Assembly (NCBI GenBank): GCA_025084515.1
Contig: JAJAGP010000098.1
Coordinates: 782,432-846,431, forward strand
Length of the DNA: 64,000 nt
From: Ancistrus triradiatus
Taxonomy: Eukaryota > Chordata > Actinopteri > Siluriformes > Loricariidae
Reading direction: 5' to 3'
Below, one piece after another: positions 54,766 to 64,000 of this stretch (positions are counted from its first letter, which is position 1; each line of letters opens with the position of its first letter). The translations under genes were made by a program, and so were the position numbers. The notes under the pieces were generated by a model. That model was not told the origin of the DNA. It saw only the letters and a program-made list of their open reading frames with translations, and searched no databases.

Positions 54766-55955
54766 TTGTGAGATCTTACAAAACACTCTGGGATCAATTT
54801 TGTCCACAAGACAAGTCATTTGTTACTTTTTTCCAGTGGAAAGAAATCACCTTGTTGTGCTAATAAATAATAAACAAACTGTCACGCGCTTCTCTCGTAT
54901 TCACGCTAAGCCTGGCCAAACCCCAAGCAATAAAAATCAGCTTATTTTGACCGATACACCTTTGGCTCAGTAGTCCTGTTCGCCTGTTCACACACACCTA
55001 CACATGACATATACGCACACATGCTAGCCAAGCAGCCAAACACACCGCTGAAGCCTCTCGTCCTTCTCAAAGAACCTCTAACCTCAACTTCAGTACAATC
55101 AGCTATCTGTTCCACAAACATCTCCACAGTCAGCAAAACAGCAGTCAGATGCTGCGGACTAGAATTGTGGGTAATTGAGAATGGCAAACTTACAAACAGT
55201 CATTAGGTTTTCCATGGAAGAGAGGAGATTGGTGTCATTCAGGCTGGAAATTGGAGGAAAACCTCGAGCACTGCGTGAGAAAAGCAGGACAAGAGCTCAA
55301 GTTATGGGCTTTTCATACAGAGTCTGATTTTTATGCAAGAAAAAAACAGATGTGATAGTCACACAGAGTCCGACGCGTTTCTTGTCTAAACATTCTGAAA
55401 ACTCTCTGCTTTTTTAAATTTCCCTTCTCTTAAACAAAAGTATCAGGTCCATCAGACCATCCTCTTAAATGTTACTGCTTTAACCTACACAGTCTTAATG
55501 GTACATTACTGCATTTTCTATAATTATTGTGAATTTCCATCAATTAAAAATGCAGTGGCGTTAGAGATGCTGTGTAGATGGTAGCGTTCCACTCCTGTTT
55601 TCAGAAGTGGGAATCTGTTAGGGTAACAGGACTGAGTGAAAACCCGGAGACATGTCGAAAACGTGTATTCTAAAGGAAAATATGATGGATTTCTTACGGA
55701 AAAAAGATTTAAGGCATAGATGGGAGATTTCTGAAGGATTTTTATCATTATATTTCATTGTAAAGAGTAACGCCAGAGACCAGCGACAGCTAGCAAATTC
55801 TATTTTTCAGCGTTCTGTATAGACTTTATTAATGTTTTATATGATATACCTTAAATTTGCAGTTTCTTCACTATGCAGGACACTTTGTTTAATAATAAAA
55901 GGTTAATTATTTATCCATGCAATGCGCTGTGGAAGGAAATGGCATCCATTCGGTG
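54766..55955. other. No recognisable gene
   Basis: Two frames on opposite strands overlap at 54942-55206, which argues for chance. Nothing else was recognised. Confidence 0.4.
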
Positions 55956-55959
55956 GAAT

Positions 55960-56475
55960 GGCTCGTAGACGGTGTGTGAGTGAATGCATGCTGTTTGTGT
56001 GGTGAAATCATGACCATAATTCACCACAGCAGTGAAAGTGGATTGTTTTATTTGCTTGGCAGAGCTGACAGCGAGCCAAAGTAACCATTTCTTGCTGGAA
56101 AAACAAAAGAGACAAATGGGATTACGGTGAACTGAACCCTAGCAGGAGTAATTGCTTAGCACTTTGCCACCAAATCGTGGCGATAAGCTAGCTCTGAAAT
56201 GTGCTCACTGGACAGGTTTTCTGTGACCTCACATGCAGAAACCGAATAAATAAAACGTCTCTCTGTATGTGTGAGCGCTGTTAAGGCCCGTTTGCGAGGT
56301 GAAATATCGATCCTAATTTGGCCCAACAGTGAAAGCGGATTGTTTTATTAGCTCAGCAGAACCGACAGCGAGCCAAGCTAACCTTTTAAGCTGGAAAAAT
56401 AAAACAGGCAAATGGGATTAAGGTGGGCCGGGCCCTACAGTTTTATTAGCTTAGCTTTTTGCCATCAACTCAGGT
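55960..56475. promoter_or_regulatory. Diverged direct duplication, possible conserved noncoding element
   Basis: AGTGAAAGTGGATTGTTTTA at 56031 and AGTGAAAGCGGATTGTTTTA at 56328 open two copies of a ~140-bp block, 297 bp apart. Both continue GACAGCGAGCCAA, GCTGGAAAAA, CAAATGGGATTA and ...TTAGC...TTTGCCA. No transposon features or tandem multiplicity are seen. Selective retention of both copies would suggest a regulatory role. This is inference. Confidence 0.4.
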
Positions 56476-57450
56476 TTTAGATCAGATGTGGCAACAGGCC
56501 TGGGTGTGCTGTGCCAGGTTCACAGCCGCCTTTCTTTTTCTATGAGAAACATGCTCAAGTCATGAGGAGAAACAGCTTGGCGGAACCAGTCCTTTCTCTG
56601 AGCCAGAGCTGTTCAGCATGCTTGGTTTTAATCTCTCGAACTGCTGATGCTTGTCATGGAGTCTCGCCGTAGCCTGAATGGCTCTTTGTTATATCTGCGA
56701 ATCTGGCCTCGTTCAAGACACCATGTGTTTGGGTGCTGCAGCGGGGACACCATTATTCTCGGTTCGTTTTATTCATGCGCCCGGGAGTTTTACATAAAGC
56801 TATAAACACAGAGCGCCGGGTGGCCTCGCCAGCTGGTGTCGACCTGAACGCATTAAAAGGCACGGTGGGGCTCGAGCCACGCGCTTCTTAAGCACGTCAG
56901 GGAACCTATTCGCTGTTGCTAGCTCATATACAGGACGCTGCTGATGTAATATAATTGGAGTCAATAAGTTTTTCAAACAGTCTCAGAGAGAATGCAGCAG
57001 TAGCTGAGGCCGAGTAACAAATGTGATTGTAATTTGTGAGCATCCATCATTAGAACCCTACAAGCAGGCAAGATACTGAGCCAGCTAACAACTGCAAACT
57101 AGTAAAAGCCATGTAGCAACATTGAGCTTTCGCCTTATAGTCTGCTAAATCTGGTAAATCATCTTACCCTTTCCTTACTTAAGTGTACACAATCTGCCAT
57201 GGTTATATTTTAAATTCCTAGCTAATGCGTTAGTGGAGATGCACATAAATACTCTTTTTGGTGAGACTTACAGTGCCATGCTGCAGCGCTATTGCAGCTC
57301 TGATTGTACTGTCTAAAGGCCTTTTCACACCGAATCCTATTTTTACTGATGGAAAAAACACACATCAAGTTTTGAAAAAGGACACACGTATATCACTGTT
57401 GTTGGGTTTGTTTGTTTATTTGAGGCTAAAGAAAAAAGCAATGCCCTGCA
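56476..57450. other. No recognisable feature
   Basis: Unique-looking sequence. CpG-richer at 56740-56890 (GAGCGCCGGGTGGCC). Confidence 0.4.
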
Positions 57451-59465
57451 AGCAGTGGTGCTTGAAAGTTTGTGAACCCTTTAGAATTTTCTATATTTCT
57501 GCATAAATATGACCTAAAACATCATCAGGTTTTCACACAAGTTCTAAAAGTAGATAAAGAGAACCCAGTTAAACAAATGAGACAAAAATATTATACTTGG
57601 TCATTTATTTATTGAGGAAAATGATCCAATATTACATATTAGTGAGTAGCAAAAGTATGTGAGCCTTTGCTTTCAGTATCTGGTGTGACCCCCCTGTGCA
57701 GCAATAACTGCAGCTAAACGTTTCCTGTAACTGTTGATCAGATCCTGCACACCGGCTTGGAGGAATTTAAGCCCATTGCCTCCGTACAGAACAGCTTCAG
57801 CTCTGGGATGTTGTGTGGGTTTCCTCACATTAAGCCTTGCTCGCTCAGGTCCTTCCACAACATTTCCATTGGATTAAAAAACGGTCAGGACTTTGACTTG
57901 GCCGTTCCAAAACATGAACTTTATTCTTCTGCTTGTAACCATTCTTTGGTAGAACGGCTTGTGTGCTTAGGGGCGTTGTCTTGCTGCATGACCACCACCT
58001 TCTCTTGAGATTCAGTTCATGGACAGATGTCCTGACATTTTCCTTTAGAATTATCTGATATCATTCTGAATTAATTGTTCCATCAATGATGGCAAGCCGT
58101 CCCTGGCCCAAGATGCAGCAAAACAGGCCCCAAACCATGATACTACCACCTACCATGTTTCACAGATGGGATAAGGTTCTTATGCTGGGTGCAGTGGTTT
58201 CCTTTCGCCAAACATTGAACCGCTTTTTTTTTAACCAAAAAGTTCTATTTTGGGTCCTCATCATGCCGGTCCACAAACCTTCTCCCCAATAGCCCTCTGG
58301 CTCGCCACGTGATCTTTAAGGCAACCACTGCAGAAAGCAAAACTGTCAGACGTGGCAGCAATGTTTCTTTTTGAGAGCGCGTGGGCTTTCCTCCTTGCCC
58401 CCTGGCCATGCACACCATTGTTTGTTCATGTTCTTTCTTCTGATGGTGGACTCATAACACTCAGCACCCTTCAATTGTAACAAAAACATTAACTTAGCCA
58501 TGTGAGAGAGGCTTCAGTGCTTAGAAGTTTACCCTGTGTGGTACCCTGGTCCGTTTGGTTACCTCGCCCACTTATTAACAATACACAACTACACAAACAT
58601 ACACCACATACAAATTACCAAAAAACAACATACAAACAACCAAACAACAAACATACAATACAAACGCCTATGTTCTCTTCTTTGGTATTCTCCGTTTCGT
58701 CCACGTGATCTTTAGCAAACTGCAGACGAGCAGCAATGTTCTTTTTGGAGAGCAGTGGCTTTCTCCTTGCAACCCTGCCATGCACACCATTGTTGTTCAG
58801 TGTTCTTCTGATGGTGGACTCATGAACATGAACATTAGCCAATGTGAGAGAGGCCTTCAGTTGCTTAGAAGTTACCCTGGGGTCGTTTGTGACCTCGCCC
58901 ACTATTACACGCCTTGTTCTTGGAGTGATCTTTGTTGGTCGACCACTCCTGGGGAGGGTAACAATGGTCTTGAATTTCCTCCATTTGTACCCAATCTGTC
59001 TGACTGTGGATTGGTTGAGTACAAACTCTTTAGAGATGGTTTTGTAACCTTTTCCAGCCTGATGAGCATCAACAACTTTTTTTCTGAGCTCCTCAGAAAT
59101 CTCCTTTGTTCGTACCATGACACACTTCTACAAACATGTTGTGAAGAGCAGACTTTGATAAAACAGGGTGCCCACTCACACCTGATTATCATTCCATTGA
59201 TTGAAACACCTGACTCTAATTTCACCTTCAAATTAAGTGCTAATCCTAGAGGGTCACATACTTTTGCCACTCACTAATATGTAATATTGGATCATTTTCC
59301 TCAATAAATAAATGACCAAGTATAATATTTTTGTCTCATTTGTTTAACTGGGTTCTCTTTATCTACTTTTAGGACTTGTGCGAAAATCTGATGATGTTTT
59401 AGGTCATATTTATGCAGAAATATAGAAAATTCTAAAGGGTTCACAAACTTTCAAGCACCACTGTA
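57451..59465 (-). mobile_element. Tc1-like element, family C, with duplicated interior
   Basis: Termini CAGTGGTGCTTGAAAGTTTG at 57453 and CTTTCAAGCACCACTGTA ending at 59465 are intact; the left TA has been lost. It is about 2.0 kb, some 400 bp longer than usual. The excess is explained by a second, corrupted copy of the 58.70-58.91 kb segment at about 58310-58560, followed by a ~100-bp AC-rich filler (58575-58680). The rest is family C sequence in order and well preserved. Confidence 0.95.
58685..59118 (-). pseudogene. Tc1 transposase N-terminal domain, family C
   Basis: The ATG at 59118 starts a clean frame: MVRTKEISEELRKKVVDAHQ, then KGYKTISKEF, LPRSGRPTKIT and STIRRTLNNNGVHGR. This is the bipartite paired-like HTH DNA-binding region with the GRPTK linker of Tc1 transposases. 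The frame stays open to KDHVDET near 58690 and then enters the AC-rich filler, ending at 58615 without a DDE domain. DDE sequence lies further left (57.7-58.3 kb) in broken frames. Intact relatives are about 340 residues, so no active enzyme is encoded. Confidence 0.9.
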
Positions 59466-60035
59466 TGTTGTGTTTTGGACCCTGGTATGCTGGTCAACTA
59501 GCAAGATATTGTTACATATTGTTCAAATTAAATATCTGATCTTATCTCGCCCACGTCTGTCTCAGGCTCTTTTTAGAGAGAATTAACAAGGTTACAAAAA
59601 ACTACACAGTGACATTCGTACCTGATGCTGACATAATTTGTGTCATACAATGATCATACAATCATACTGACAATGTACATGTACAGTTTATATTCATTTC
59701 ATCGTATCTTTTGCCCAAAAGCATCTTTAAGGAATGGGGGAGGCGACAAGGAGGTGTGGCCAGTAGCACAGCTGGTGCAATCTGTGTAGGCGACCATGTC
59801 AGTAGGATTAAACTGATACCTACTGACCGTCTCCTGAAAACTTTCTGGCTTTGCAGTGCAGAATTTCATTGCTGGAGAGGTTTTTGTCTCTCTTCAGGAA
59901 TGGCGAGGGCGAGAGCTGAGGTTGGCGGCTTTTTGAGGTAAAGCGCATGGAGGGAAATTCGTCCTCCATCATAGGTGGGGAGAGATGAGTTTGGCGAGAT
60001 AACAGGGGACGAGATAACGAAGTTAGACTGTACAT
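59466..60035. other. No recognisable feature
   Basis: Unique-looking. Short frames at 59711-60035 on both strands overlap. Confidence 0.4.
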
Positions 60036-60170
60036 AATGGTTCAAGTTGGTCCATGCTCTTTAATGCTGGTTTAGATGGTGAACCCGTATGGGTTTGCTG
60101 GTCTTACTGGTAAAACTGGTTCACCAGAATGCCAGTGCCCAAAACGCAACATATGCTGGCCTTTTCTAGT
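60036..60170. repeat. GCTGGT-rich palindromic repeat, probable MITE
   Basis: GCTGGTTTAGATGGTGAACC, TTTGCTGGTCTTACTGGTAA, ACTGGTTCACCAGAATGCCA and ACATATGCTGGCC alternate GCTGGT and ACCAG words, as in a common ostariophysan non-autonomous repeat. Boundaries are vague. Confidence 0.5.
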
Positions 60171-62455
60171 TCTATTTGCTTTGTTTTTTGGTTGCCTGTA
60201 GTGTATTTTGATGCGTTACATATTTAGAATGAATAACTACAATAATTTGTGATGTTTTTACATGTTTGAACTATAAACTCCAACTTTTATCAGCGTCTCT
60301 CAACACTCCGTAGAGCGTCCCATAATTCAGAGCACATACCCCAGTGGTGTTGATGGTCTTGATTAGGCCATAAATCATTTCTGCCGTGCGTGGAGTTTAA
60401 CGCTATCCCACACGTCGTAGCTGGCTTAAGCTAAGGAGTAAACCCTATATATCACCATAATTGGTTGAAAACCGCTGGAGGCAGTGCAGTAGCTCCACTT
60501 ATAAGCTGTGAAACTGCCAGTCTGGGTGTGTATGTGAGCTGATTGACACTGTTTGGCCTAAGCAGATGCAGGCTTCTGTCGTCCAATTGCTTCTGGCTTT
60601 GGCTTTACTTATGGTTTTCGAGTTTAGTGCCAATTATCCCGTGGCGTAAAACTGTGAACAGCTCGCTGTCGTGTTGCGCCGTGCTAGCTTTATCCTCGGA
60701 GCTGATGTATGGAAATGACGCGTCTCCCTGTTGGCGCTTTCCAAACCTGTGTTCATTGACCTGCCAATTAAGAAACCACTTTGCCCTTATTTCTTCGTGT
60801 CTTATCACAAAGAGGGGATTGTTCTCGTTCCTTGTCCAATCCCCTTACGCACAAGCATGTAGTGTTTATTTTCCCTCGTGTGTATCCCCCTTCGTGGGTT
60901 TCGTCAGGCCGAGTGGCAGCTGCCCGAAGGCCATGGCAGCATCATGATGAATGTGTAGGGTAAGCGTTTTTGGCAACAACGCTCATTAGAGCAACTGCGT
61001 TTAAGAAAGAAGCTTTTCCTTATACTTTTACTGCTCATAGAAGCTCTGAGGTCCACCAACAGCCTCCACCAATCGGGAGAGCACATCACTCTAAGCTACT
61101 AACCTCAGTGCCCACTGACCTCCAAAATGAATCGAGTTTATGTTTCGTACATTATTGAGGGATGACTGTAGCTTAACAACCACATTTTTGACATTTTCTG
61201 TCTTCATACAAGCAATATTTCACCAATCGCGTGCCACTCCCATCCCCAGGACATTACATTAATAGATAATTCATATAATTAACTGTAAAAAAAAAAAACA
61301 ATTTTATTATTAGCAGATATTAAGGAGATCTCCCTTTTCATTTTCCTTTCCTCTCTGGCCTGCTGAACAGAATGAGAATAAGTAAATAAAATTTTCCAGT
61401 GGTTTCTTTAGGGTCATGTCTGGGGCAGCCAGGTAATTCTTAAATAGTGCTTGCTCCACCAGTTTACATAATCTCTTGAGGAACAACACTATTTAGAAAA
61501 CTAAACTGCACAGTTTCTGGATACTGGATGACTAAATTTTCCCACTGATTACAATACAGCAGGGTTTTTTTGTGGTCAGGAAACTTCTACTGTAGCAAAC
61601 CATAACATATCGATGGGATCTGGTCTGTAGTTAGTGTTTCACCAAAAGGAGTAACCCAGGATTTGAGCTGAGGTGTTGAGTTACCCCTTTGGGGCATCTG
61701 GGTCCAGGGTGGAGGCAGTTTGTGGTCCGTCGTAAGGTCCTCTTTGAAAGGAGATAGTGCAGATGCCGCTAACTGTGGAGGTAGAAGGTATGGGGCAAAG
61801 GCCACTCCGGGGCTTAGGTGACCTGACATGGTTTAGTCTGGGGCACCCATGAAAGAGCACATCACGGTAATAGAGAGTTTGGGGCTCGGTGAGGGTGCTG
61901 AATGATGAGCTTTTAGTCCACAGACGATCGCTCAACATGGCCAAGGTGACAGTTCTTCATTATTCAGTTTCTCTTTGATCTGTACGTACTAACCCCACAC
62001 ATCAACTCCTCGCCGTGGGAGAAGACGTCGCCCGGAAGGGCCATGACAAACTGTTGATTGGATCTTTTCATCATTTGTACTTCCCCCGAACCCGACAACC
62101 TCCCTCAAACTGGGCATAAGCTCCCTCTGGAAGACGAGTCTCTTTCCCCGTGTACAGTATTTAATCTGGCAGCACGGCGGACGTGGAAAAATCTGGGCGG
62201 TACACGCTGTCTTGCTGTGCTCAGCTGCCTCGGGCCTGTTTTCTTTGGCCGCCGGTGCTAAAAGATGAGCGGCAGAGAAGCCGCAAGGCTTTGAGGATCA
62301 GATGCGCTCCACTTGGGGAATGTAACATAACATGCACTCCTTCCTCTGGCAAAAAAAGTAGAGATAAAGGAGATGCATCGCGAGGGGGAGACTAGACGAC
62401 AATAATACAATGGCGGCATTAATTTAGTTGTGTATCCCACATAGTTGTAGATTAT
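60171..62455. other. No recognised gene; some CpG-richer, frame-rich parts
   Basis: Frames of 60-134 codons at 60543-61158, 61587-61944 and 62058-62440 overlap on both strands, so none is credited. A12 run at 61287-61298. The minus strand at 61.7-61.9 kb reads moderately protein-like (RDVLFHGCPRLNHV) but has no known match. Confidence 0.35.
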
Positions 62456-62457
62456 TA

Positions 62458-62582
62458 TTACTGTTGCACGTTAAGTAAGACCAGGTTGAACAAGCCGTCG
62501 CTTTCCAACACAGTGGAGAGAGCCAAGAGGTTTAAAGGCAGAGTGAGGAACGCCAGGGTCTCCCAGTATGCACTGCTCCCTC
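62458..62582 (-). CDS. Candidate terminal coding exon, unknown protein
   Basis: A strong acceptor on the minus strand (TCTTGTTTTCCTCTGTGCAG, exon from 62582) is followed by a frame encoding GSSAYWETLAFLTLPLNLLA, then LSTVLESDGLFNLVLLNVQQ and a TAA at 62460-62458. The product is hydrophobic, like a C-terminal membrane segment. It is in phase with a donor at 63377/63376, which would join G to GA and keep the frame open. A second frame over the same exon is also open for 35 codons, so the frame is not settled. I do not recognise the protein. Confidence 0.33.
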
Positions 62583-62611
62583 CTGCACAGAGGAAAACAA
62601 GATATCAGATC

Positions 62612-62765
62612 TAATTTAGATGAACAGCATTCAGCAGATGCTCTTATCATCCAGACCTACTTACAGTTAACATGATCTGTTGATGGTTAAGGACCTCAGT
62701 GGGAACCTGGTGGATTCTGGATTTGAACTCACAGATTAATTAGTAGAACCCAGCACTGTGACCAG
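62612..62765 (-). mobile_element. SINE relic in the putative intron
   Basis: On the plus strand GAACAGCATTCAGCAGATGC, TCTTATCATCCAGACCTACT, TGGATTTGAACTCACAGA (B-box reversed) and CCCAGCACTGTGACC. It is diverged and partly deleted. Confidence 0.75.
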
Positions 62766-62834
62766 GGACGGAAAAACAGAGTTGCCATCCATAATATAAT
62801 CACTGTAAACATAACTATATAATACACAGTAATA

Positions 62835-63119
62835 GGCATCAAAAGGTATTTAGTGTGAGCTCCCTTTACACTTGAGCAACAGCAGCATTTAGGAGCTTCA
62901 TCAGGATGCCAAGTGACCCTTTAAAGTCTGAAGTAGCTTGATCAGGAATGGTTTTGGAAGGGTAGCAGCCAAGACACCACTTTTTCAGAAGGGGAACATA
63001 CTAATATTAGGATAAAGGTCAGTGGAAAAGAGGGTTATGGAGTAACAATCCAAGTCATTATACCATTGCTACAACAAGTAATCTAATGGTGGCCTAGGAC
63101 TTTTGCACATGACTGTACG
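62835..63119. mobile_element. Repeat W, with Tc1/mariner-like right terminus
   Basis: GTATTTAGTGTGAGCTCCCT, TTGAGCAACAGCAGCATTTA, GGAGCTTCATCAGGATGCCA, GCTTGATCAGGAATGGTTTT and TGGCCTAGGACTTTTGCACA, then TGACTGTA. The end resembles the inverted terminus of a Tc1/mariner family (GTGCAAAAGTC...). It has no coding capacity, so it is probably a non-autonomous element. The partial copy is at 53.2 kb. Confidence 0.7.
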
Positions 63120-63376
63120 AGGGGTAACAAATCAGAACTGGGCCGCGGTTACCTGCTGTGTGAACGTAGGTGAAGATAAATAAAAGTAACTTAGGCAAAG
63201 CTCTCAGTATTCCTGCTGTCTCTCCCCGTATTGGTCCACGCACTCAAATCAGCGTTGCCAGCGCGAGGGCAGAAGGCCATCTGTGAATATTCAGCACACG
63301 CCACGTGTTTAGACGTTACCTAACCGGGAGCTGCCAGAAAGCATTTTAAAGCCAAATACATCAGCGGTGGCGTTAC

Positions 63377-63559
63377 CTGCGTTCAGCCACGCTCCACGCT
63401 GTATGATCGTCCAGTCCGGCGCAGCTGCACTGCTGGGTGTTATTCTTACCGACTCTGAATGGGCCTGTTGGAGCGAGGACACGTCCAGTCCAGCACAGCA
63501 GTTAGCGCCGGGCAGCGGTCGTACTGACAGCTCTGACAGATCCACGCAGATGCCGCCAT
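63377..63559 (-). CDS. Candidate first coding exon, unknown protein
   Basis: The minus-strand ATG at 63559-63557 opens MAASAWICQSCQYDRCPALT and stays open for 36 codons to a good donor, TCG|GTAAGA (exon end 63450). A second donor, GCAG|GTAACG, lies at 63377/63376. The frame that uses the second donor (VDLSELSVRPLPGANCCAGL, ending DWTIIQRGAWLNA) lacks an ATG after its upstream stop. The frame with the ATG needs the first donor and then the less protein-like frame of the 62.5 kb exon. So first-exon character is suggested by the local CpG content and start motif, but the exact model is unresolved. Confidence 0.3.
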
Positions 63560-63561
63560 AT
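63551..63561 (-). promoter_or_regulatory. YY1-like motif at a possible transcription start
   Basis: Minus-strand AATATGGCGGC matches the YY1 consensus AANATGGCGGC, which in vertebrate housekeeping genes often overlaps the start codon just downstream of the transcription start. It coincides with the candidate ATG, and the surrounding 63.25-63.75 kb is CpG-richer than the rest of the window. Confidence 0.35.
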
Positions 63562-64000
63562 TAACTTCGGCGAAATGAGCGCGTTTTGCCCAAAAGCAGC
63601 ACGTTTGGTGACAGTTTAATGAACAGGCCTACTCAACCACTCGACACGCTCCTCAGAAGCGATTTCATTCTGCAGCGCTTGGTCAAGCAGCACCGAAGTT
63701 TAAATTATGGGCTATTATAGAGGCCGAGCGGTGCGTGCATTACAAATTGTTCCATAACGCGTCACTTTCCATCTCTGTAGCTGACCGCTTCTTGCCAGCA
63801 TGTGGCAGATGGTGAGTTATTTGGTTATTCGGAGTTTTTTGTGGTTCGCCAAAGCCTTCTTTATTTCTCAGTTCTGTCTGAGCAATAAATGAAGTTATGT
63901 CAGCAACCAGTCTAATGCATAAACATTTATCACTTAATCACATTTCCTCGAAATATAGCAAGATCTAAAAGTTCTGGGGTCGGATTCGCAAAGGTGTCTT
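63562..64000. other. Possible promoter flank, then no recognised feature
   Basis: CpG-containing sequence to about 63780 (GAAATGAGCGCGTTTTGCCC, GAGGCCGAGCGGTGCGTGC), then AT-rich. On the plus strand GCCAGCATGTGGCAGATGGTGAG near 63797 has an ATG followed closely by a donor-like GTGAGT. This could be a divergent first exon of only a few codons, with little support. Confidence 0.25.

Noticed and set aside
58615..59118. Functional transposase gene
   Set aside because: Only the DNA-binding half is open; the frame ends in filler and the catalytic half is broken.
61587..61944. Overlapping minus-strand frames of 80 and 87 codons
   Set aside because: Two frames over the same bases both look moderately protein-like, which argues against either. 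No known match.

Overview
The window looks like teleost fish nuclear DNA, most likely from an ostariophysan such as a catfish, characin or relative. This is inferred from three things: several families of Tc1-like transposons, many tRNA-derived SINEs ending in a GGATAAGAGCGTCTGCTAAATG-type tail, and abundant CA/GT microsatellites. It is gene-poor intergenic or intronic sequence. I found no complete protein-coding gene. Most open frames are chance products, microsatellite translations or broken transposon reading frames.

Layout. 0-5 kb: a Tc1 fragment (family B), a large GGAT/GATA array, and a 1.6 kb Tc1 element (family A) nested at a TA dinucleotide inside an older repeat. 5-17 kb: SINEs, fragments of other dispersed repeats, one short exon-like frame on the minus strand (6.27-6.48 kb) and two candidate regulatory blocks. 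17.9-19.5 kb: a 64-bp minisatellite with higher-order structure. 20.5-22.7 kb: a 28-bp minisatellite grown out of the A-box end of a SINE, whose body is still attached at the right edge. 24-28 kb: a pyrimidine tract and a four-unit ~250-bp tandem repeat. 31.2 kb: a dense cluster of homeodomain-type motifs. 32-33.7 kb: a Tc1 copy (family C) carrying a CpG-rich foreign segment. 36-41 kb: two more decayed Tc1 families, one split by a SINE, plus a MITE-like Tc1-B derivative. 42.2-42.9 kb: a decayed second locus of the 64-bp family. 45-46.6 kb: a Tc1-C copy followed by a palindromic MITE. 48.1-48.9 kb: a ~600-bp purine tract. 52-54.8 kb: Tc1-B, a hAT-like MITE and an L2/CR1-type LINE fragment holding a 78-bp insertion. 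56 kb: a diverged duplication that may be regulatory. 57.4-59.5 kb: a Tc1-C copy with an internally duplicated segment. 62.4-63.6 kb: a possible two-exon minus-strand gene start with a YY1-like ATGGCGGC motif.

Names Tc1-A to Tc1-E and repeats H, R, V, W and X are labels used only here. Family assignments rest on recognised sequence similarity, not on a database search. The strongest unexpected signals are the SINE-derived 28-bp array, the 12-unit repeat of the 64-bp satellite and its second locus, the CpG-rich insert inside a Tc1 element, and the candidate gene start near the right end.
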